Shown here: piece by piece, positions 6,601 to 12,008 of the stretch | Layout of the letters: each line of letters opens with the position of its first letter | Numbering within the stretch: position 1 is the stretch's first letter | Assembly: GCA_023258655.1 (NCBI GenBank) | Contig: JALQWO010000026.1 | Location: 1 to 13,725, forward strand | Direction: 5' to 3' | Length of the DNA stretch: 13,725 bases | DNA from: Bacteroidia bacterium | Lineage (GTDB): Bacteria > Bacteroidota > Bacteroidia > NS11-12g > UBA955 | The notes under the pieces: generated by a model | The model's input: the letters and a program-made list of their open reading frames with translations, nothing else | Database searches by the model: none | Told to the model about the DNA's origin: nothing | Program-made: the position numbers and the translations under genes

Positions 6601-9165
6601 GGAATGGTAAATGTCCAAATCGGAGATATCCATCCACAACGGCAGCAGATTTGAAAATTCATTCAAACCGTATGTGGTACCCGAAACTTGGTTCATGTAA
6701 TAAACCGCGCGATCGGTTCCAACGTAAATCCCGGCTGGCGATACAGTATGATCGGCCTTGAGTGCATTGATTACGCCCCAATTGAACCCGGCATAGGCCG
6801 ATTTATTCAAACTAGCCAACACAGTGGTATTCCATGTTGAGCCATTGTTATTACTCACAAACAAATCAGCGGCACTCGCCCCGTACAATTTATTGCTGTC
6901 CAAAGGATCTGGCTCCATGATTCGCACGGTATACAAAGTCGACGGCGGCGTGATATCTATCCAAGTTGGCGATACTGCCTCTGCATTCCGGGTAAAGAAC
7001 AATTTTCCATCGCCACGGATAACATATAAGTGCTTGGGATTTGACTTACTGCTCTTGATTTGCCGGACAGAACCCGTCCATCCGGTTGAAATTTTGGTCC
7101 ATTTGATTGCACCAGAAGTTTTCACACTGTCGCACCGCCATACATTGTTGTACCCCGCAAACATGCGATGCGGATTCCCCTCCTGTAACACAAATGGGGT
7201 AAGCCATCCACCCCCTTCTGTAATGCCATTGGTCCCGTTTGCAGCCAAGGTGATGATATTGTTCTTGTCGATCGCCCGATAAATGTATCCATACACATAG
7301 GAACCATAGACATAGCGCTCATCGGTGGGATCCACGGCGCAGTCCATCCCGTCACCCCCGAAATAGGTAAAAATCTCCCCATCGTCATGTACCATAGACC
7401 CATTGTCCTGATAACCATGTGCGCCCAAATCATCGGTTGTTTGGGCCACCGCCAAACGATAAATCTGGGAATTATTGATGCCTTTGGTGATATTGTTCCA
7501 AACTTTCCCGCCATCCCCGGTGAAATAAATACCGCCATCATTGCCGGCAAAAAGGGTTTTTCCAGTAATGTTAAACTCGCCAATGTGCTGATCGGCATGA
7601 ATATCATCAGCACCACCGCTACCAACCCAATGACCACTGACTTTGAACGTTGCACCACCATCGATGGATTTCCATACGTTTACGCCGAAAGCGTATACAA
7701 TTTGCGCATTTTTGGGGTCTGCTGCCAAATCCAAATCATACCAACCTTGTCCCGAGCCATCGTTCCCCAATTCACTGTAGCCCAGAATGTTCGCTGGTGT
7801 GGTATTTCTGTTTGTAAAGGTGGTCCCGCTATCAGTGGACAGATAAAATCCCTGAAATCTGGAGCCCGAAGCAATCAAAAAATACACGCGAGAGCGATCG
7901 GCCGGGGTTACGGCGATCTGACCGCGTTGCATACCTGTGGCTGGCAAACCATTGGTGATTTGTGCGAAGTTCAATCCTCCATCTGTACTTTGATAGAATA
8001 GTCCGTTGGCCGTTGCATAGACATAATTGGGATTTGCGGGGTGATAAACGATATCTACAAAGTTTGCTGATCCAGTTACACGGGTCCATGTTCCACCCGA
8101 ATTGGTTGTTCGGTATACACCGCCATTGGTTGCTGCCATCAAAATCCCCGTATTTTTGGGGTGCATAATGAGTTTGCCCACGGTGAGGTTTCCCATCCCG
8201 GAATTTCGAACGACAAAAGAAGTTCCTCCGTTGGCCGACATTAAAACACCGTAGCCTGGGGCATCTCCTGCATCGCGATCGCCGGTTCCGATATACAGCG
8301 TGTCCGGATTTTTATGCGAAAGCACCATGCTACTGACACCCAATGTCAAGGCCGGATTGGACGGTGCCGAGGTTCCCACTGCCAAACCGCTGCCAGCTCC
8401 CCAAAGTTGTGTCCAAGACTTTCCATAATCTTTGGACTTCCAAACACCCCCTTGTGGGGCAAGGGCAAACAGGATATTGGAATCTGTGGGATGAAAGGCG
8501 ATGCCATTGATTCTTCCCGTTCCCGTAGGCTGGGAAGTTTGGTTGTAAGGATGTTTTGTAGGTCCAACAGGTGTCCATCTTCCCGACGTGGCACACCAAG
8601 TAGCTGGAGGAATGGGATTGCCTCCATTGATTCCATTGATTTTCGTCCCACCACTGGGCGATGACGACCCCGAAGTTCCAGAACCACTTGTTCCGCTACC
8701 ACTCCCCGTGCCTGCCCCACTTGTGCTACCACCGGCGCCAGAACCACTGCCCCCGCCGGCACCGGTGCCCCCACCAGTGCTACTACCAGCACCTGATGCA
8801 CCTGATCCATTGTTGATATTGGCTGATTGAAGATCTGCCAAAATACCGTTTGGCCAAACCACATTCCCCTTTTCGTCCAAATGATTGATGACACGGGCTT
8901 CCCAACGCTTAAAAACCTTGTAGCCCTGTCCTTTGGCTGGAATCACTCCGCCAAAATGGGCTTCAAAGGCTTTTTTGACTTCGAAGTAATTGGGGTTTGG
9001 TGATTGCAGCAATTGTATCCAACGTACGGTGGTGTCGACCAGTGGCATATCCATCGGCACCGCGCGAAGTGCGGCCCGATTTGAACTACTGGCACTGGGG
9101 GTTTGGGCACAAACCCTGGCAGTCAACAATAAGCCTATCAGCAAGAACTGGTAACGTCTAACCAT
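3640..9165 (-). CDS. Giant T9SS-secreted protein: Asp-box beta-propeller, GEVED, PKD/Ig array, sorting domain
   Basis: The protein has 1841 residues, with the ATG at 9165-9163. The signal peptide is 1-20 (VCA|QTP). A conserved-looking N-terminal module (40-112) and a Gly/Ser/Ala/Thr linker (120-173) follow. Residues about 190-880 form a VPS10/sialidase/GH74-like propeller with eight Asp boxes, at 244, 310, 353, 393, 443, 500, 549 and 771, for example STDGGLNF and TTNSGGTW. A PKD-like domain (about 895-973) is followed by a GEVED-type domain (about 990-1127; MDFNNDGKF, then YGQAEDF instead of YGEVEDY). Next come a PKD domain (YEWDFGAG, 1160), an Ig-like domain (1213-1298) and further PKD-like units, with GDG motifs at 1431, 1518 and 1612. 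The type A sorting domain starts at FPNP (1760) and contains LSAGMYPLV (1817-1825). It should be exported by Sec, moved by T9SS and anchored or released outside the cell. Adhesion or polysaccharide binding is possible. Asp boxes alone do not prove hydrolase activity, and I cannot name catalytic residues. Confidence 0.9.
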   Translation of the reverse strand: MVRRYQFLLIGLLLTARVCAQTPSASSSNRAALRAVPMDMPLVDTTVRWIQLLQSPNPNYFEVKKAFEAHFGGVIPAKGQGYKVFKRWEARVINHLDEKGNVVWPNGILADLQSANINNGSGASGAGSSTGGGTGAGGGSGSGAGGSTSGAGTGSGSGTSGSGTSGSSSPSGGTKINGINGGNPIPPATWCATSGRWTPVGPTKHPYNQTSQPTGTGRINGIAFHPTDSNILFALAPQGGVWKSKDYGKSWTQLWGAGSGLAVGTSAPSNPALTLGVSSMVLSHKNPDTLYIGTGDRDAGDAPGYGVLMSANGGTSFVVRNSGMGNLTVGKLIMHPKNTGILMAATNGGVYRTTNSGGTWTRVTGSANFVDIVYHPANPNYVYATANGLFYQSTDGGLNFAQITNGLPATGMQRGQIAVTPADRSRVYFLIASGSRFQGFYLSTDSGTTFTNRNTTPANILGYSELGNDGSGQGWYDLDLAADPKNAQIVYAFGVNVWKSIDGGATFKVSGHWVGSGGADDIHADQHIGEFNITGKTLFAGNDGGIYFTGDGGKVWNNITKGINNSQIYRLAVAQTTDDLGAHGYQDNGSMVHDDGEIFTYFGGDGMDCAVDPTDERYVYGSYVYGYIYRAIDKNNIITLAANGTNGITEGGGWLTPFVLQEGNPHRMFAGYNNVWRCDSVKTSGAIKWTKISTGWTGSVRQIKSSKSNPKHLYVIRGDGKLFFTRNAEAVSPTWIDITPPSTLYTVRIMEPDPLDSNKLYGASAADLFVSNNNGSTWNTTVLASLNKSAYAGFNWGVINALKADHTVSPAGIYVGTDRAVYYMNQVSGTTYGLNEFSNLLPLWMDISDLDIYHSPLGREYSYVYASTYGRGVWKSPLFDNGSGIYRSKMLSYDSIFTVGGIMRLQEKVPASLYGIRALTWTIKPSTFTWVSGDSNSLQPEVKFNQPGVYAISLTAKSCLSSATTSKNIWVRVFPAEVAAICNSKTKFQTSNFGIGVFDVKLTDNHFESGTYFDDGEQVDMTAQKVFRVKPNTDYTVQVKVGLYNSENVRVFMDFNNDGKFQLFRGEVSSQVSAKPTEYAQVKIKTPVKMPLNQALRMRVISDYNNIDTSGCGTCSYGQAEDFSIVYEKTTVVFGVDRKKICEGETVIYTDSSQGLIGLYEWDFGAGAIPAKAVGRGPWTVKYTTGGFKNVKLRLNSGEDSLVKSSFVEVIKMPSATAMIKAGSIPQCEGIPLSLSVRDARAIPVNYQWFKKGSSAGSINKDSLLNFNPVYLHDTGDYFAVLENRGCIDTSNIVTVKVWAKPLAIIGYDPNYAPCLKGNSFVFQDLSTVFQGSVTLRNWLASNPTKTGNAATFQQKFNAAGSYDVQLQITSNNGCLDTETVNVKVKGHPIAKFSFDKAQQCDKNNVFQVVNASNNPTSAGGGSIWCYYQWGDGNAAWDVLDAKHTFTQYGKYTVQLVAKNVSGCFDTTYQTATVYLTPKSQITSSVAEICEGQSFTINDPYLSHADPNDVVLTQWNFGDGRKLSNALGLKAGKRDTLWTYPSFGTYTIRQVLKTKLLGCADSSSITVNVNSMPLASIKVSPISVCAEMETVNFSNLSLNPDGKAMSHDWQFGDGLGTSAISSPNYLYTKAGKYTARYIASNRGCKDTAYSQSISVLPKVKADFLYNEFTESQRLGWRFTAIDTANMPMDRNFQWWVKQPDGNWLQGQGSRWDAYFTTNGKYIAKLLATNSIGCKDSMSKEILINKAILQTQRNDLDAYVFPNPTVNKTIYKFSARKGDVVTVKMYTILGQSGLYERTWNIPDDGVYFDEIALKRWNLSAGMYPLVIQRGDQRVEVMMILIE
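8647..8808 (-). repeat. Low-complexity Gly/Ser/Ala/Thr linker-coding tract
   Basis: It encodes residues 120-173 of the giant protein: 54 residues made only of Gly, Ser, Ala and Thr apart from one Pro, with recurring GSG, GTG and GAGG units. It separates the N-terminal module from the propeller. Imperfect trinucleotide-based repeats can change copy number without shifting frame, so linker length may differ between strains. Confidence 0.85.
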
Positions 9166-9191
9166 TCAATTGTTTGTAAATTGTAAAGAAG

Positions 9192-9222
9192 CAAATTACT
9201 GAGAATCCTTCGTCTTTCAAAA
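9192..9222 (-). promoter_or_regulatory. Probable Bacteroidota-type promoter for the giant surface protein gene
   Basis: On the minus strand, TTTTG (9222-9218) is followed after 19 bp by TAATTTG (9198-9192), one base shorter than the TAnnTTTG -7 consensus. The spacing matches the usual -33/-7 architecture. The box ends 26 bp before the ATG, leaving a short 5' leader of about 20 bases. The giant gene can therefore be transcribed independently of the serine hydrolase gene upstream. Confidence 0.42.
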
Positions 9223-9231
9223 CCAGAACAT

Positions 9232-9249
9232 ACAGTTACATTAAACTGT
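9232..9249 (-). terminator. Weak hairpin just after the serine hydrolase stop codon
   Basis: ACAGTT and AACTGT form a 6 bp perfect stem with a 6-base loop, starting 3 bp after the stop at 9253-9255. The stem is AT-rich and the only T-rich run comes several bases later, so termination would be inefficient at best. Its position between the stop and the next promoter is the main argument for it. Confidence 0.22.
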
Positions 9250-9252
9250 CAA

Positions 9253-10365
9253 TCATTTCAGCAGACCAACCATGTCAATGGTCCTTAAAAACGGACCTTG
9301 TACGTTGTTTGTCAGGACCACAAAACACTTATCCTCATCCAAGCAGCGCCAATAATAGGTTCGAAAACCTTTCCACCAACCATTGTGAAATGCCCATTTC
9401 TGTCCGTTTATCCATTTCACACGCCAACCATTGGCGTAAAACGCATCGGCGCTGACCACGGTTTGTGGGGATACCATTTGGTTTTTTGTATCGGGGTGCA
9501 ATAAAAAATCTGTTCTCAGCATCCTATCCATGGCCAACATTTCAAAAACATTGGAATACACCCCTTTGTCACCCATGGCACCGTTGAACACGTTGTCGGC
9601 AAAGACCCGTTTTTTGTCGTACCCTTGCACCGTATAATTCACCAACCCCAGGGAATCAAAATTGGCCAAGTGGGAATATTTCATCCCGCTGGGATTCATA
9701 ATACGTAGCTTCACAAACTCCCTAAAGTCCATACCTGTCTGTCGCTCTACAATCAAAGCCAACAAGGCATAATTGCTATTACAATAATCATATCTTCCCG
9801 GTTTCGCAAAGTGATTCACAGGTTGGGCATTGAGTAATTGAACCACATCTTCGTTGGTGAGGTGGTCTTTGGGGTTCTCCCATGCCTTCATGTTGAAATA
9901 AAAGTAATCCGGTAATCCACTGCTATGACTGATCAAGTTTTGAATGGCCAAATTTCTCCGACTCAACTCAGGAATATACCAATGAACACTATCACTCAGC
10001 TTCAAATAACCATCTTGCACCAACAACATCATTGCCATACCTGTAAAGGTTTTCGACACCGATGCCAATTGAAACAAATCAGCAGGCTTCAGGGAATCCA
10101 ATTGCGAAAACGTGGCATAACCCATCGCCCCATAGCATAGACTGTCGTTCTTGTGAAACAAATACGTACCGTTAAAAATTCCCCATCGATACATCCGACG
10201 AAAAAAACTATCTATCTGAAACTCTGTGGTATCGCTAAATCGCACAAAGTGCGACATGTCGTAGGGGTCCCGAACGGGCTTTTTGGGCGGATCTCCTGCT
10301 GCCAAAACGCTACCCCAAAGGGTGAGGCCCAAACACAGCAATAAGGATTTCCAGAAAACCCGCAT
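9253..10365 (-). CDS. Exported serine hydrolase, beta-lactamase class C / DD-peptidase family
   Basis: The protein has 370 residues from the ATG at 10365; a GTG two codons upstream is less likely. An N-terminal signal peptide (about 1-23, ending VLA|AG) sends it to the periplasm. Family motifs are in order: SVSK (102-105; nucleophile Ser102, Lys105), LISHSSGLPDY (144-154), YCN (194-196) followed by SNY, and HNG (327-329) in place of KTG. This is the PF00144 layout shared by class C beta-lactamases, D-alanyl-D-alanine carboxypeptidases, esterases and D-aminopeptidases. The motifs do not tell these apart, and most environmental members are not resistance enzymes; peptidoglycan or D-peptide hydrolysis is the likeliest role. 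No T9SS tail is present. The gene lies 88 bp upstream of the giant surface gene on the same strand, and each has its own promoter-like sequence. Confidence 0.9.
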   Translation of the reverse strand: MRVFWKSLLLCLGLTLWGSVLAAGDPPKKPVRDPYDMSHFVRFSDTTEFQIDSFFRRMYRWGIFNGTYLFHKNDSLCYGAMGYATFSQLDSLKPADLFQLASVSKTFTGMAMMLLVQDGYLKLSDSVHWYIPELSRRNLAIQNLISHSSGLPDYFYFNMKAWENPKDHLTNEDVVQLLNAQPVNHFAKPGRYDYCNSNYALLALIVERQTGMDFREFVKLRIMNPSGMKYSHLANFDSLGLVNYTVQGYDKKRVFADNVFNGAMGDKGVYSNVFEMLAMDRMLRTDFLLHPDTKNQMVSPQTVVSADAFYANGWRVKWINGQKWAFHNGWWKGFRTYYWRCLDEDKCFVVLTNNVQGPFLRTIDMVGLLK

Positions 10366-10370
10366 ATGCA

Positions 10371-10402
10371 CAAAAATACGGCAGGCAAAAACCCCAAACC
10401 AA
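10371..10402 (-). promoter_or_regulatory. Probable promoter of the serine hydrolase gene, -7 box 5 bp before ATG
   Basis: On the minus strand, TATTTTTG (10378-10371) matches TAnnTTTG exactly. TTG at 10402-10400 lies 21 bp upstream as a possible -33 element; a TTTG at 10398-10395 is only 16 bp away. The -7 box ends 5 bp before the ATG at 10365, implying a leaderless or nearly leaderless transcript. It also argues against the GTG start at 10371, which would overlap the box. Confidence 0.45.
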
Positions 10403-10417
10403 CGGGATTACTGCAAG

Positions 10418-10452
10418 TTACTCACCCGTTTTTTGAGTGTCCTTTTGAGTAA
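10418..10452. repeat. 7 bp inverted repeat downstream of queE
   Basis: TTACTCA (10418-10424) and TGAGTAA (10446-10452) are perfect inverted repeats, separated by 21 bases. They lie 3 bp past the queE stop codon. On the minus strand no T-tract follows, so this is at most a weak transcript-end structure. Confidence 0.25.
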
Positions 10453-10454
10453 AA

Positions 10455-11051
10455 TTAAGGCACTTGAATGATTTTGTGCGTTTGAATACAAATTCTCCAA
10501 CGCGGATTCGCTTTCACAAAATCAATCATCTTTGGCATGACTTTGTCGCGCTTTTCCCACTCCGCCTGCAACAACAATGCACAATCAGGATTCACCGTTT
10601 TCGCCCATTGTTCTGCCCATTGAAAATCTGAATCATTGAACACAATGACTTTGAGTTCATGGGCGCGACTCATTTCAACATCCACAGGCTGTTTGAATTT
10701 CTTGGGTGAAATACAAATCCAATCATAATCTCCGCGCAAAGGATACGCTGCGGATGTCTCCACATGAACGCGATAACCCGCCAATTTCAGCGTATTCACC
10801 AAAGGATGGCAATCGTACATGGCGGGTTCTCCACCGGTGATCACCACCATTTTCGCTGGGGTAGCTGAAACCCAAGAACAAATTTCATCCGCAGTATGCA
10901 CGGGGTATCCTTCCGTGGGCCAACTCTCTTTCACATCACACCAAACACATCCCACATCGCACCCTGCCAATCGCACAAAATAGGCCGGTTTGCCCGCATG
11001 AACACCTTCACCCTGGATGGTGTAAAAATGCTCCATCACAGGATAGTTCAT
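10455..11051 (-). CDS. queE: 7-carboxy-7-deazaguanine synthase (radical SAM)
   Basis: QueE rearranges 6-carboxy-5,6,7,8-tetrahydropterin to 7-carboxy-7-deazaguanine, using S-adenosylmethionine, Mg2+ and a [4Fe-4S] cluster. This is a step toward queuosine in tRNA. The protein has 198 residues from the ATG at 11051-11049. The N-terminal FYTIQGEG (9-16) is the family signature. The cluster cysteines are Cys31, Cys35 and Cys38, in the CxxxCxxC spacing. GGEP (73-76) contacts SAM, SPKK is at 115-118, and the C-terminus has QTHK (190-193). The length suits the compact QueE form. The ATG shares one base with the folD stop (TGATG), so the two genes are almost certainly cotranscribed and translationally coupled. 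A GTG one codon earlier is also in frame but less likely. No queC, queD or queF is in the window. Confidence 0.95.
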   Translation of the reverse strand: MNYPVMEHFYTIQGEGVHAGKPAYFVRLAGCDVGCVWCDVKESWPTEGYPVHTADEICSWVSATPAKMVVITGGEPAMYDCHPLVNTLKLAGYRVHVETSAAYPLRGDYDWICISPKKFKQPVDVEMSRAHELKVIVFNDSDFQWAEQWAKTVNPDCALLLQAEWEKRDKVMPKMIDFVKANPRWRICIQTHKIIQVP

Positions 11052-11935
11052 CACGCAAACTTGGCTTTGTATACCTCCAAGGTATTCATCATCAAACCGG
11101 TGATGGTCATTGGACCCACACCTTTGGGCACTGGGGTGATGGCACTTACTTTTGGATATACTCCTTCATAATCCACATCCCCACACAAACGCCATCCACT
11201 CTTGCGGGTTGCATCATCTACCCGGGTAGTTCCCACGTCGATAATCACAGAACCCTCTTTCACCATATCCGCAGTCACAAATCCAGGCTTACCCAAGGCA
11301 ACCACCAAAATATCTGCTTCACGGGTAAATGATGACAAATTCTGGGTTCTACTGTGGCAAAGCGTTACCGTGGCATTGCCATAAGGCGCCGCTGCTGAGA
11401 GCAACATGCTCATGGGGCGACCCACGATATTACTTCTCCCAACCACCACAACATGCTTTCCACTGGCGTCGATACCATAATGTTTCATCAACAAAGTAAT
11501 GCCGTATGGGGTAGCGGGTTTTACCCCTGCCTCATCGCCTTTGGCCAACTTACCCATATTGATATCATGAAATCCGTCTACATCCTTGCCCGGCAAAATG
11601 GCTTGGGTTACTTTTTCTTCTGAGATGTGTTTTGGCAAGGGTAGCTGCACAATCAACCCATCGATAGAATCATCTTGATTGATCTTTTCGATTTCTAACA
11701 TCAATTCTGCCTCGGTAATTGTGGCTGGGAAACGACGCACATCACCCGCAAATCCCACCTCGTCACAGGCGGTTTTCTTTGCGCCAACATAGGTTTGACT
11801 TGCACCATCCTCTCCCACCAAAATGGCTACCAAACCCGGTGCGCGATGTCCTTTGGCTACATAGGCCTTGACTTCCTCTGCAATTTGCAATCGAATGGAT
11901 GCGGCAGCAATGCTACCATCTAATACTAATGCCAT
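11051..11935 (-). CDS. folD: Bifunctional methylenetetrahydrofolate dehydrogenase / methenyltetrahydrofolate cyclohydrolase
   Basis: FolD interconverts 5,10-methylene-THF, 5,10-methenyl-THF and 10-formyl-THF in the cytoplasm, supplying purine and formyl-Met synthesis. The ATG at 11935 gives 294 residues, the normal length; an upstream in-frame TTG at 11944 would overlap the -7 box. YVGAKKTACDEVG (49-61) carries the active-site Tyr49 and Lys53. Next come DGLIVQLPLP (92-101), PGKDVDGFH (115-123), the NADP-binding Rossmann segment VVVVGRSNIVGRP (162-174) and the C-terminal PVPKGVGPMT (268-277). These are all hallmark motifs with nothing missing. The gene follows mutS2 by 73 bp and has its own promoter-like box. 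It overlaps queE by one base. It shares the methenyl-THF pool with FtcD, encoded about 8 kb away on the other strand. Confidence 0.97.
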   Translation of the reverse strand: MALVLDGSIAAASIRLQIAEEVKAYVAKGHRAPGLVAILVGEDGASQTYVGAKKTACDEVGFAGDVRRFPATITEAELMLEIEKINQDDSIDGLIVQLPLPKHISEEKVTQAILPGKDVDGFHDINMGKLAKGDEAGVKPATPYGITLLMKHYGIDASGKHVVVVGRSNIVGRPMSMLLSAAAPYGNATVTLCHSRTQNLSSFTREADILVVALGKPGFVTADMVKEGSVIIDVGTTRVDDATRKSGWRLCGDVDYEGVYPKVSAITPVPKGVGPMTITGLMMNTLEVYKAKFA

Positions 11936-11941
11936 ATTCCA

Positions 11942-11974
11942 CAAAAATACTAGGTATCCTCGTAACTACCCCAA
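11942..11974 (-). promoter_or_regulatory. Probable folD-queE promoter, -7 box 6 bp before ATG
   Basis: On the minus strand, TATTTTTG (11949-11942) matches TAnnTTTG exactly and ends 6 bp before the folD ATG. TTG at 11974-11972 lies 22 bp upstream. The arrangement nearly repeats that of the serine hydrolase gene (TTG, 21 bp, TATTTTTG, 5 bp, ATG). It would give an mRNA with almost no 5' leader. Confidence 0.45.
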
Positions 11975-11978
11975 CACG

Positions 11979-11998
11979 TGGCAGAATTTGCCAATTCT
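11979..11998 (-). repeat. Two mutually exclusive short hairpins between mutS2 and folD
   Basis: On the minus strand, AGAATT (11998-11993) can pair with AATTCT (11988-11983) around four bases. Alternatively TGGCA (11993-11989) can pair with TGCCA (11983-11979) around AATTC. The stems share bases, so only one can form. They lie 10 bp after the mutS2 stop and could mark its transcript end, but no T-tract follows and the stems are short. Confidence 0.25.
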
Positions 11999-12008
11999 CA
12001 AAAAGGTT

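Noticed and set aside
7387..8001. 204-codon plus-strand frame
   Set aside because: It is antisense to the Asp-box propeller coding sequence and has no motif or promoter of its own.
8588..8830. Pro/Leu-rich 80-codon plus-strand frame
   Set aside because: It is the antisense of the Gly/Ser linker; its Pro-rich look comes from the reverse complement of Gly codons.
8346..8894. 182-codon minus-strand frame with Val/Gly/Ala-rich protein
   Set aside because: It is a shifted frame of the giant gene through the Gly/Ser linker; low-complexity DNA stays open in several frames.
10366..10371. GTG start two codons before the serine hydrolase ATG
   Set aside because: It would overlap the TATTTTTG box, and the ATG at 10365 begins a normal signal peptide.
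10418..10452. Inverted repeat after queE as a rho-independent terminator
   Set aside because: The loop is 21 bases, the stem is AT-rich and no T-tract follows on the minus strand; kept only as an inverted repeat.
11936..11944. TTG start three codons before the folD ATG
   Set aside because: It overlaps the probable -7 box, and the family N-terminus fits the ATG at 11935.
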